DNA of 64,000 bases, from contig NZ_JAEPPI010000001.1 in assembly GCF_017641085.1 (NCBI RefSeq), positions 992,001-1,056,000 on the forward strand, in the 5' to 3' direction. The notes below the pieces were generated by a model. The model was not told the origin of the DNA, searched no databases, and saw nothing but the letters and a program-made list of their open reading frames with translations. A program made the position numbers and the translations under genes. The DNA comes from Gracilimonas sp. (lineage in GTDB: Bacteria > Bacteroidota > Rhodothermia > Balneolales > Balneolaceae). Below, piece by piece: positions 1 through 8,451 of this stretch (positions are counted from its first letter, which is position 1; each line of letters begins with the position of its first letter).

Positions 1-1041
1 TTCCTGAATAGTGCCTGAGAAAAGATCGCCAAAGAGAGTTAAATCCACATTATAATCGTCTCTTAAGCTATCTTCGCTTAGATATGTATCTCGCACATCA
101 TAGATAAGGGTATTCACACCTGTATTCGCATTCGGAACAACATTAGCCGTAGGAGCGGCACCATCTATGGTTAGTAATTGTACGGTGGGTGCGGTGTTGT
201 CATTAACAGTTGGAGAAACTTGTGCCTGAGTTTCATTACCAGCACCATCTGTAATATCAACATCAATAGTTGGCGATGTAGGTGAAGAAGGGACAAATTC
301 TGTCAAATCAACCAAAAAAGTAAAGGTATAATCTAAAGAGTCATTTCTGGTGGTATCTACGAGAGTACCGGCATTGAAATGATCAGTTATTGATCCAACA
401 GCATTGAATGTTGTATCAACACCATCTAAAACAGACAAGTCAAATACAAAATCATCATTAGAGTACTCAAGAAAATCATCCTGAACCTGTACCCTAAGAG
501 TATCTCCTCCAATTCTTGGTTCATCATCTACCGAATAATTATCTAAAGTGATTGATGCTACAGTCGGAGCATCATCATCTATATAAATATCAACATAGAT
601 CTCTCCGTCAAGAACAGATGCATTATTCGGATCATTATCATCATCTATATAGGCTCTTGCCCGGATGGTATAGAAATTTGTGGCATTGGGAGCGAAAGTA
701 CCTTCATAGGTATTCTCAATCGCCAAACCTGTTGTTGAAAAAGATTCATTTGCAGCAAATGTATCATAGGCACCATCAGCATCAGTACCTTTTTGATATA
801 TCTGAACTGAATTTACTGTATCACCTTGAGCGAATACATCAACTTCGATGTAATCCAGGCTGTCGGTTAAAACGCCCGGATCGATGTCAAATTCAAATAC
901 CGTAGTACTTGTGCCGAGAATGTCAGCAGAATCTGGTGTAACAAATGTATCTTGAAAAACTCCACTTTGAGCATACGCATACTGCGTTCCCAAAAAGAGC
1001 ATAAGAATTGCATACAGAAATGGTAGAAATCTGGATCTCAT
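1..1041 (-). CDS. Large acidic secreted protein, N-terminal part (cut by window edge)
   Basis: The reverse strand is open from an ATG at 1039-1041 to the window edge, giving 347 residues with no stop, so the gene continues outside. It starts with a clear signal peptide: MRSR, a hydrophobic stretch, then AYAQ|SG as the likely cleavage site. The mature part is very rich in Asp, Thr, Asn and Val and very poor in Lys and Arg. It contains Ig/cadherin-like beta-sandwich phrases such as IYVDIYIDDDAPTVASITL and PTIDVDITDGAGNETQAQVS, about 100 residues apart, which suggests repeated extracellular beta domains. I infer a surface or secreted adhesin-like protein, possibly with a C-terminal sorting domain outside the window. 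The exact function is not recognisable. Confidence 0.75.
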   Translation of the reverse strand, partial: MRSRFLPFLYAILMLFLGTQYAYAQSGVFQDTFVTPDSADILGTSTTVFEFDIDPGVLTDSLDYIEVDVFAQGDTVNSVQIYQKGTDADGAYDTFAANESFSTTGLAIENTYEGTFAPNATNFYTIRARAYIDDDNDPNNASVLDGEIYVDIYIDDDAPTVASITLDNYSVDDEPRIGGDTLRVQVQDDFLEYSNDDFVFDLSVLDGVDTTFNAVGSITDHFNAGTLVDTTRNDSLDYTFTFLVDLTEFVPSSPTSPTIDVDITDGAGNETQAQVSPTVNDNTAPTVQLLTIDGAAPTANVVPNANTGVNTLIYDVRDTYLSEDSLRDDYNVDLTLFGDLFSGTIQE

Positions 1042-1433
1042 GATTACCCCTTGTATTATTTATTGTTTGTTTAGTAACCCCTAATCAGTTGAGATAAGCG
1101 TACCCACTTATTTATTCGCTCCCCGTAAAAATGACTAGATGTATTTAGTAAGTACCGAAAAAAAAATTAATTGATCACCGCCTGTTTATGCAGTTTTCAA
1201 TTAAGAATGAGCCTAATGTGTGAATCTTATCTTAATGAGTCAAATTATATTTGTGTTACTGCTACTTCAAGTAATATAAAGCAGGAATCAACTTTGGGAA
1301 CTCATGCATGTTTCTCTTTCTCTTGATTTATTGATGATTTACAGCTTACTTCAAACAACATACCTATGCGGTGTTTCGGGTGCGAAAATCTCGTTATTTC
1401 CTTTACATTTTTAATTTAAATCGGGTAAGCAAT
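1042..1433. other. Intergenic region between divergent genes
   Basis: This 392-base AT-rich stretch separates the leftward secreted-protein gene from the rightward secreted protein/sensor kinase pair. It should hold both promoters. A TAnnTTTG-like -7 box, TATATTTG, lies at 1246-1253 on the plus strand, but I find no TTG at the expected 19-20 bases upstream, so I do not call a promoter. I see no RNA gene, strong hairpin or repeat. Confidence 0.5.
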
Positions 1434-2165
1434 ATGAAAGTAATACAAAAAGCATTTTTTGTGCTATTTATTTTGGGATGGGCATTTATTAATCGAGCTT
1501 CAGCACAATCAGAACCTGAATGTAAACAAGGTGTCAATACATGCATCAATAATAATTTGGATTATGATGTAAACGTATTTGTTGAGATTGATACCACTGC
1601 AAGACAAGGAGCGGGGCGACAACAGAGTCAGAGCAACAGAATTAATCACATTCCTAAAAAATCAAATATCCGATATGACCTTCAGAACCGGTTGCCAAAG
1701 GATGAAATAAAATTTGTGGTTGTACTTGATAGTGTCAAAATGGACAGTTCTAAAGCATTTGGAGTAAAAATAGCATTAGGCAAACCTGGCGATATAACTG
1801 GAACCAGAGGAAATATCAGGTTTAATATCCCACATCATTTTGAGTTTGGAAAATCTTCAGAAAGAGGAAAGTATGAGGCTGTGGTTCACTATAAAAAAAT
1901 ACATTCGGTAAAGCGTAATCAGATTGCTCCACAGCTTGCAGAAATAGCATTTGAGGAAAAATCATGCGAAATGAAAGATGGGGAAAGTTTTACATGTTCG
2001 GGATCAGGAAATAAAAGTCTCAACTTTACATCTAGAGATAGTGAGGACTTTATAGATTTTATTCTTCAAGAATATGATGAAGTGATAAATCATTATATAA
2101 AGTCATATTTCACTGATGTTGATCCGAATATTGAACACCCGGAAACTGATCCTGGAGGGGGATGA
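1434..2165 (+). CDS. Secreted protein of unknown function, coupled to sensor kinase
   Basis: About 243 residues if translation starts at the ATG at 1434, which I prefer to the upstream in-frame ATG at 1371. From 1434 the protein begins with a proper signal peptide (MKVIQKAFFVLFILGWAF, then ASAQ). The mature protein has four cysteines, in a CKQGVNTC motif near the N-terminus and a CEMKDGESFTC motif later, and ends in a Pro/Gly-rich tail. I recognise no domain. The stop codon overlaps the ATG of the downstream sensor kinase (ATGA at 2162-2165), so the two are probably translationally coupled. A periplasmic partner or ligand-binding accessory of the kinase is a reasonable guess. The DNA is AT-rich compared with most of the window. 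Confidence 0.75.
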   Translation: MKVIQKAFFVLFILGWAFINRASAQSEPECKQGVNTCINNNLDYDVNVFVEIDTTARQGAGRQQSQSNRINHIPKKSNIRYDLQNRLPKDEIKFVVVLDSVKMDSSKAFGVKIALGKPGDITGTRGNIRFNIPHHFEFGKSSERGKYEAVVHYKKIHSVKRNQIAPQLAEIAFEEKSCEMKDGESFTCSGSGNKSLNFTSRDSEDFIDFILQEYDEVINHYIKSYFTDVDPNIEHPETDPGGG

Positions 2166-5017
2166 AAATAAGTAAGTTTATTTTTTTTCTTTCTCTAACA
2201 AGTTTGTCAATGTCCGGTTTAGTCCAATCTCAGGGATTACCGGACATTAACTTTTACGGTGTTGAAGACTTTCCGGGAAGCAGGCAAAACTGGGCAATGG
2301 CACAGGATAGTACTGGAACTTTATTTTTTGGAAATAGTTCAGGCATTTTAAGATTCGACGGTATTGAATGGACTTTTATCCATCTTCCGATCAATGATGT
2401 TGTACGCGCATTATTGAAAAGTACCGATGGAGACATCTATTATACTTCTTTAAATGATTTTGGGGTTTTGAAATCAGATTCATTGTCTAATTTTTATGCC
2501 GAAAGTTTTATTTCGAAGTTACCGGAAGATCAACAGACTGGCTTTGGTACTGTTTGGGATGTAAAGGAATATCAAGGCGCTATTTTCTTTCAGGCTGACC
2601 ACCATATTTTTGTATTAGAGGGTGATTCTTTACGAGTAATTGAGTCTGACACTTACCTGAGACGCCTTCATTTTTTTGAAGACAAATTAATCACTACAAA
2701 GAGAGGAACAGGATTAGTCAGTGTAGAGAAAGATACACTATTGCCGATTTTAGAGCCGAATCCTTTTAGTGAAGTATCGCCCTATGTTGTAGAAAAAGTG
2801 GGTGATAATTATTTGTTTCTTAGCAGGGAACAAGGAGTACATTTATATACGGGTGGAGAATTTCGATTATTGAACAGCTCTTTAACAGATTCTCTTATTA
2901 AACATTGGCCATACCGGGCCACCAATATTAATGATAATGAAATAGCTGTTGCCACAGTTTCAGGGGGAGTCTATTTCATTGGTGAGGAGGGTAAAATAAA
3001 TGATGTGTTCACAACTAAAGAAGGGTTGAATACCAATGTTACCTACGATGTTTTTTTAGATGATGAAGAAAATTTATGGGTTACACTAGATAACGGTTTA
3101 TCTCACCTCTTGATAAATAAACCCAATTACAGGATTGATGAAAGAAAAGGTTATCAGGGTTTAAGTACAGGAATTATAGAGTTCCGGGGAAAATTATATG
3201 CGGGTACAACTGAAGGGTTATTTGAAATAGACTTTAACACTGGGGATATAAAAAAGCTCAATACACCTTTCACAAGAGTGATGAGTTTGAAAACAAACGG
3301 AAGTTCTTTGATAGTCAATACAGAGAATGGAATCTATTTTAAAGAAAACGAGAATTTTATAAATACGGGTATATCAGGAGTTCATAGTGTAAGATTAGAT
3401 CCATCAGAAACAGACTTTTTTTACATTTCTCAGGGAAATTTGATATCCAAAGTGTTCTATTCCGGTTTAGAGAGCGAAATTTTTATAGAAGCTGATTCAG
3501 AGTACGATATCGAAGACTTTATTTTCTTTAATAACGAACTCTGGTACACTACAGCTGACAGGCAAATTTTTAGAAACAGAAACTTCAATAAAAAAAATAC
3601 CAAGTATCTTGTGAGATTGGCTGAAAGGGGAGGGTTTGAATTCTTTGAAGTTTTAAAAGACCAATTGACAGTAGGCACCACGAATGGTCTTTTCTACTTT
3701 GACGAATCAGCAGATAAATTTAGAAAAGATTCGACCTTCAATGATATAGAGTTTGTAAGAGATCAAGTAAATGCATTCGAAGTTTGTGGGGCGGACTCGA
3801 TTTGGTTCAGGGTGAATCGAAAAGTAAAACTTGCGACTCGAAAAGATGATAAATGGGAAACTATATCAACTCCATTTCAGTCAATAGGCTTTGAAGAAAC
3901 TGTAAGTCATATTTCTTGCATCAATGATAAGGTTTGGTTTGGTACCTCAAACGGTATTGATATTCTGGAAATTAACTCGAAGAATGCGGTAAGTGCTTTC
4001 AAAACCAATATCACCGGTATTTACATCAACCGAGACTCGCTGATTTATGGAGGCTTCGGCGAACCGCAGCAGCCCATTGTTTTACCTTATGCCAATAACG
4101 AGCTCAGGTTTAGTTATGCAGCTGCCAGTTATGTGGCCCCTGACCGCAACCAGTACCAGGTGAAGCTGGAAGGATTTGATTCAGACTGGAGCACATGGAC
4201 GTCCGAAACCCAGAAAGATTATACCAACATCCCGGAAGGGAAATATATGTTCAGGGTCCGCAGTAAGAATGTGTATGATGTAGCTGGGATTAGTGATGCT
4301 ATCCCGTTTGAAATCCTCCCGCCCTGGTACCGAACCTGGTGGGCCTATTTGTTATACACGTTTACCATTGCCGGGATTTTATACCTGGCTTATAAAATCA
4401 GGATTAACCAGATTCTTCGGGTACAGCGAATACGGAATAATATTGCCAGCGATCTGCACGATGAAGTAAGCGCCACGCTTAGCAGTATCAGTTACTTTGC
4501 AGAGGCTATTAAAAGCGACAAACTGAAAAAAGACAAAAGTCGGTTTGTTAACTTAATTGCCAACAGCGCGGATGACGCCAAAGAAAAAATCACTGACATC
4601 GTGTGGGCTATAAACCCGGAGCATGATGATTGGCTGTCTTTTCTTTCAAAGTGCCGCCGTTTTACCTCAGACCTGCTGGAAAGTAAAGAGATGGATTACA
4701 GCCTCAAGATTGATGAGTTCATTCCCGGTAAGCTGGACATGCAATTACGTCAACATCTGTGGCTGATCTTCAAGGAAATGGTAACCAATGCCGTGCGTCA
4801 TTCCCAAGCTACTCAGCTGGATGTAATCATGAAGTATGAAAACGGCGAGTTAAAACTGGTAGTTCAGGATAATGGAGAAGGTATGGATGTGGATAGCATT
4901 CGAAAAGGGAACGGGCTGGTAAACATCCACAAACGGGCTGAGCAGATAAACGGAGAGATCTCTCTGAAAACATCCGAAGGTTTCGGAACCCGATGGATGT
5001 TAAAAGTTCCTCTTTAA
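2162..5017 (+). CDS. Propeller-type sensor histidine kinase (Reg_prop/Y_Y_Y, HisKA_3)
   Basis: 951-residue membrane sensor. In order: signal peptide (1-24), long periplasmic region with short repeats of the two-component beta-propeller type (about 30-620), a Y_Y_Y-like domain (about 640-715, with YQVKLEGFDSDWSTW), one transmembrane helix (about 722-744, WWAYLLYTFTIAGILYLAY), a HisKA_3 dimerisation domain with the phospho-acceptor His766 in DLHDEVSATLSS, and a HATPase_c domain (N-box near 871, G-box DNGEGMD near 902). It should phosphorylate the NarL-type regulator encoded next. Such sensors often control polysaccharide or outer-membrane functions, but the signal here is unknown. The DNA is AT-rich up to about 4000 and clearly more GC-rich after it, a break that falls between the propeller and the Y_Y_Y/kinase part. 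Confidence 0.9.
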   Translation: MKISKFIFFLSLTSLSMSGLVQSQGLPDINFYGVEDFPGSRQNWAMAQDSTGTLFFGNSSGILRFDGIEWTFIHLPINDVVRALLKSTDGDIYYTSLNDFGVLKSDSLSNFYAESFISKLPEDQQTGFGTVWDVKEYQGAIFFQADHHIFVLEGDSLRVIESDTYLRRLHFFEDKLITTKRGTGLVSVEKDTLLPILEPNPFSEVSPYVVEKVGDNYLFLSREQGVHLYTGGEFRLLNSSLTDSLIKHWPYRATNINDNEIAVATVSGGVYFIGEEGKINDVFTTKEGLNTNVTYDVFLDDEENLWVTLDNGLSHLLINKPNYRIDERKGYQGLSTGIIEFRGKLYAGTTEGLFEIDFNTGDIKKLNTPFTRVMSLKTNGSSLIVNTENGIYFKENENFINTGISGVHSVRLDPSETDFFYISQGNLISKVFYSGLESEIFIEADSEYDIEDFIFFNNELWYTTADRQIFRNRNFNKKNTKYLVRLAERGGFEFFEVLKDQLTVGTTNGLFYFDESADKFRKDSTFNDIEFVRDQVNAFEVCGADSIWFRVNRKVKLATRKDDKWETISTPFQSIGFEETVSHISCINDKVWFGTSNGIDILEINSKNAVSAFKTNITGIYINRDSLIYGGFGEPQQPIVLPYANNELRFSYAAASYVAPDRNQYQVKLEGFDSDWSTWTSETQKDYTNIPEGKYMFRVRSKNVYDVAGISDAIPFEILPPWYRTWWAYLLYTFTIAGILYLAYKIRINQILRVQRIRNNIASDLHDEVSATLSSISYFAEAIKSDKLKKDKSRFVNLIANSADDAKEKITDIVWAINPEHDDWLSFLSKCRRFTSDLLESKEMDYSLKIDEFIPGKLDMQLRQHLWLIFKEMVTNAVRHSQATQLDVIMKYENGELKLVVQDNGEGMDVDSIRKGNGLVNIHKRAEQINGEISLKTSEGFGTRWMLKVPL

Positions 5018-5106
5018 CCAAGACCACATAAGTATGTAGTATGTTTTTCAGTGGAACGGGCTATATTTAAAGCAGTAAACATCTTACAAAGTAACAAGGG
5101 CTTATC

Positions 5107-5745
5107 GTGATAAAAGTTGGTATCGTAGAAGACAATGAGTACATGCGGGAAGGGTGGGAAACCTTCATCGATCATGAAAGGGATTTAACGGTAATTGGAA
5201 GTTTTGGTTCGTGTGAAGAAGCCTTTGAATCAGATGCCATCAATAAAGTGGATTTGATGATTATGGATATTGGTCTGCCGGGAATGACCGGCATTGAAGG
5301 AGTTAAGTACATGAGAGAAAATCATCCCGATGTGAATATCATTATGGCAACGGTTCATGATGATGACGACCACATTTTCGATGCTTTGAAAGCAGGGGCC
5401 GTTGGTTACCTGATGAAAAAAGTTACTCCTGACGAAATGGTTCATGCTATTCGGGATGCTCATGAAGGCGGTTCTCCAATCACCCCAAACATAGCGCGAA
5501 AAGTGATAGCCACCTTTCAAAAGGCAGCCGACCTGGAAGAGGAACTGTCGGATCGGGAAATACAAATCCTCAAAGAACTGGCTACAGGCCGCTCGTATGC
5601 CGCCATAGGGAAAAAGATATTCTTATCGGTGGATGGCGTCCGGCATCATATCCGCAACATTTACCAAAAACTGGAAGTGCATTCCCGTTCCGAAGCCATC
5701 GCCAAAGGTATTACCCGTCATATCATTGACCCTGACAACGACTAA
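5107..5745 (+). CDS. NarL/FixJ-type response regulator
   Basis: 212 residues. The N-terminal receiver domain has the acidic pair E8/D9, the phospho-acceptor Asp54 in MIMDIGLPGMTG, and a conserved Lys near 104 (MKKVTPDEM). The C-terminal LuxR-type helix-turn-helix (about 146-200) reads LSDREIQILKELATGRSYAA and continues with VDGVRHHIRNIYQKL. It starts with GTG at 5107, which gives the canonical short N-terminus MIKVGIVEDNE. It lies 89 bases after the sensor kinase and is its evident partner. It should bind DNA as a phosphorylated dimer. A strong terminator follows. HisKA_3 kinases typically pair with this regulator class, which supports the assignment. Confidence 0.93.
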   Translation: MIKVGIVEDNEYMREGWETFIDHERDLTVIGSFGSCEEAFESDAINKVDLMIMDIGLPGMTGIEGVKYMRENHPDVNIIMATVHDDDDHIFDALKAGAVGYLMKKVTPDEMVHAIRDAHEGGSPITPNIARKVIATFQKAADLEEELSDREIQILKELATGRSYAAIGKKIFLSVDGVRHHIRNIYQKLEVHSRSEAIAKGITRHIIDPDND

Positions 5746-5852
5746 CAGCCCTGTATTCTGTCAGAACCACATTGTCATGCGGTTACATTTAGAGCATCCC
5801 TTTTTAGTTTGGGCGCAGTTAGTCCTTCCAGACTATACTAACCTAATACACT

Positions 5853-5887
5853 AAAGCTCTGTCTTTTGATAAAGACGGGGCTTTTTT
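5853..5887 (+). terminator. Rho-independent terminator after response regulator
   Basis: A 14-bp stem (AAAGCTCTGTCTTT at 5853-5866 with AAAGACGGGGCTTT at 5871-5884, two G-U pairs) with a 4-base loop runs into a T-run ending at 5887. It ends the sensor/regulator transcript about 108 bases after the regulator stop codon. Confidence 0.8.
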
Positions 5888-5957
5888 AATTTCACATGCA
5901 GCGAAAATATCCCGATATTCAGCGCGAATTTCAGATGTACAAACCACGCAGCTTTTT

Positions 5958-7328
5958 ATGAAAGATTTTATTCGCATCGCATCGGGACAAGGCTTTTGGG
6001 GCGATCTGCCCAACGCACCCGTCAATCAGGCAAAAAAAGGGCCCATTGATTACCTGGTGATGGATTACCTGGCGGAAGTAACCATGTCGATCATGCAAAA
6101 ACAACGCATGAGAAATGCTGATTGGGGATATGCCCGCGATTTCGTGAATGTTGTGGAACAGGTTCTTCCTGAAATCAAAAACGATGGAATTAAAGTAATC
6201 AGCAATGCCGGGGGAGTAAATCCCATGGCTTGTAAGGATGAAATCCTGAAAGTAGCCAAAGAAAAAGGCTATACCGGCTTGAAAGTTGCCGTTGTAAACG
6301 GGGATGATATTCTCAGCAATATTGATGAATTGATAGCAGACGGCCATGAGCTGAAAAATATGGACGACGGGCGTCCTATTTCTGAAATAAAGGATGATCT
6401 GCTCAGTGCAAACGTATATTTTGGCTGCCAGCCTATCGTAGAAGCTTTAGAAGCCGGGGCTGATGTGATCATCACCGGAAGAGTAACCGACACCGGACTT
6501 ACGCTCGCGCCCATGATCCATGAATTTGGATGGAAAGCGGACGATTTTGATAAAATGGCGGTAGGAACCATTGCCGGACATATAATAGAATGCGGAGCTC
6601 AGGTTTCGGGCGGTAACTTCACCGATTGGGAAAAGGTGGATGATTTCACAGATATCGGATTCCCCATTATTGAAGCCTATCCGAACGGGGATTTCTTTGT
6701 TACCAAGCATGAAAATACCGGCGGCCTTGTAAGTGAGATGACGGTAAAAGAGCAGTTGTTGTATGAAATCGGAGATCCTTCAGAATATATTACTCCGGAT
6801 GTAATTGCTGATTTTACTTCCGTGAAGGTAGAAGAAACCGGAGCGAACCGGGTTAAAGTGACCGGTATCAAAGGCCGACCCGATACACCCACATACAAAG
6901 TTTCAGCAAGTTATAATGACGGATTTAAACTGTCCTCAACCTTGGTTTACTGCTGGCCGGATGCCCTAAAGAAAGCCATTAAAGGTGCTGAAATCCTAGA
7001 GAAAAGAGCCGAAGTACTTGGTCTCAATTTCGATGAATTCAACAAAGAGTACATTGGCTATAACGGAAACACAGAGGCTCCGGTCACGGAAGAAGCGCTT
7101 AATACGGAGTTCGATGAGATACAGATGCGGGTCTCGGTTTCTGGAAAAAGCAAAAATGATTTAAATCGCTTTGGGATGGAAATAGCACCCCTTATCTTAA
7201 CAGGCCCAAGCGGTGTAACCGGTTTTGCGGGAGGTCGGCCCAAGGCAAGCGATGTGGTAGCTTACTGGCCGGCTTTGTTAGACAAGGATGCTGTGAGTCC
7301 TAAAGTCACCTTATTCGAAATTAAATAA
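5958..7328 (+). CDS. AtuA-like protein (DUF1446, acyclic terpene utilisation family)
   Basis: 456 residues. The opening RIASGQGFWGDLPNAPVNQA, the phrase SNAGGVNPMAC, the ADVIITGRVTDTGLTLAP block and the HIIECGAQVSGGNFTDW block are typical of the DUF1446/AtuA family. AtuA was named from acyclic terpene (citronellol/geraniol) degradation in Pseudomonas, but its reaction is unclear and homologues occur widely outside that pathway. No acyl-CoA carboxylase or acyl-CoA dehydrogenase genes flank it, so a terpene role is not supported here. The ATG at 5958 gives the family's usual N-terminus. It is a free-standing cytoplasmic gene after a terminator; the FAD oxidoreductase follows 60 bases downstream. 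Confidence 0.82.
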   Translation: MKDFIRIASGQGFWGDLPNAPVNQAKKGPIDYLVMDYLAEVTMSIMQKQRMRNADWGYARDFVNVVEQVLPEIKNDGIKVISNAGGVNPMACKDEILKVAKEKGYTGLKVAVVNGDDILSNIDELIADGHELKNMDDGRPISEIKDDLLSANVYFGCQPIVEALEAGADVIITGRVTDTGLTLAPMIHEFGWKADDFDKMAVGTIAGHIIECGAQVSGGNFTDWEKVDDFTDIGFPIIEAYPNGDFFVTKHENTGGLVSEMTVKEQLLYEIGDPSEYITPDVIADFTSVKVEETGANRVKVTGIKGRPDTPTYKVSASYNDGFKLSSTLVYCWPDALKKAIKGAEILEKRAEVLGLNFDEFNKEYIGYNGNTEAPVTEEALNTEFDEIQMRVSVSGKSKNDLNRFGMEIAPLILTGPSGVTGFAGGRPKASDVVAYWPALLDKDAVSPKVTLFEIK

Positions 7329-7343
7329 TTAATCATCATCAAA

Positions 7344-7367
7344 GCGCAAAATCTGACGGTTTTGTGC
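7344..7367 (+). other. Small intergenic hairpin
   Basis: GCGCAAAA (7344-7351) can pair with TTTTGTGC (7360-7367) over 8 bp with one G-U pair and an 8-base loop. No T-run follows, so it is at most a weak or factor-dependent processing signal between the two genes. Confidence 0.25.
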
Positions 7368-7388
7368 AAGAGTTAAAAAAGAAAAATA

Positions 7389-8420
7389 ATGAAGATTGCG
7401 GTTATTGGAGCAGGAATCTCAGGATTAACAGCCGGACGAGAATTGGCAAATGCCGGCCACGAAGTTGTTGTATTTGAAAAGAGCGGAGGCTATGGAGGCA
7501 GGCTGGCTACTCGTTATGCCGGTAAAGATAATGCCCAAAAGCTGGATCACGGAGTATCATTCTTTACAGCTGAGTCTTCGGAATTCAAGAAACTGGTTAC
7601 CGAACTGGCAGCGAAAGATATAATTACAACCTGGGAAGGAAGCTATGCTACCAGAAATGCAAACGGTAAGGTAACTTTTCGGGAGAATAATTCGCCTTAT
7701 TACTACGCGCCCAAAGGAATGAACACCGTAGGCAAATATCTGGGAAGAAATCTCGATATCCGATTAAATGAAAAGGTGGGTGGGCTTACACATATTGGTG
7801 AAAACCGCCGCAAGAAGAAAAGCTGGATGCTGAATTTCCCCACCGCATTAACAGAAAGTGCGGATGCGGTTATCATATCAGCACCGGCCCGCCAGGCTTA
7901 TGCACTCCTTAATACCACCATCGATGAAATCGAAACGCTGAAACTGGTTCGTGAAATTGATGAAGTGGAATACGAGTCTCAGTTTACTTTGATGGCCGGT
8001 TTCGAAGAAGCAGACATGCCTGAATGGAATGCGCTGGATTGTGAAGATGATGTAATTGAATTCATTTCCAATGAAACTACCAAGAGAAATGAGGGAGAGG
8101 TGAAAACACTGGTTGTTCATACTACCTCGGAATTTGCGAAGAAGCATATGCATGGCGACCGTGAAGTGGTTGAAGAGCTGATTACGGATAGACTGACAGA
8201 AATATTAGGAGGCTGGGCAGCCCTTGCTGACTGGAAACAAGTGCATTTTTGGAGATACAGCCGGGCTGTAAATCCGTTGCCGCACGACTTTATGGAAATT
8301 AGAGGAAACGACACTCCATTAGCTTTGGTTGGGGCTTATATGAACGGTAACACCGTTGAATCGGCATACCTTTCAGGTTTGAAACTCGGAAAACACTGGG
8401 TTCAGCAATTCGCCGAATAA
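7389..8420 (+). CDS. FAD-dependent amine oxidoreductase (renalase-like)
   Basis: 343 residues. It starts with a dinucleotide-binding fold (MKIAVIGAGISGLTAGREL, Gly7/Gly9/Gly12) followed by the FAD motif VFEKSGGYGGRLATR. This GGR-A/S-TR form and the overall length fit the renalase-like NAD(P)/FAD-dependent oxidoreductase group rather than large amine oxidases or phytoene desaturases. The C-terminal part contains the FAD-contact phrase LALVGAYMNGNTVESAYLSG. The substrate cannot be told from sequence. The ATG at 7389 puts the Rossmann motif at the expected distance. It is followed by an ABC half-transporter 31 bases downstream. Confidence 0.82.
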   Translation: MKIAVIGAGISGLTAGRELANAGHEVVVFEKSGGYGGRLATRYAGKDNAQKLDHGVSFFTAESSEFKKLVTELAAKDIITTWEGSYATRNANGKVTFRENNSPYYYAPKGMNTVGKYLGRNLDIRLNEKVGGLTHIGENRRKKKSWMLNFPTALTESADAVIISAPARQAYALLNTTIDEIETLKLVREIDEVEYESQFTLMAGFEEADMPEWNALDCEDDVIEFISNETTKRNEGEVKTLVVHTTSEFAKKHMHGDREVVEELITDRLTEILGGWAALADWKQVHFWRYSRAVNPLPHDFMEIRGNDTPLALVGAYMNGNTVESAYLSGLKLGKHWVQQFAE

Positions 8421-8451
8421 TTAAATTTAAAGCCATTAAACCGGATTAGGT

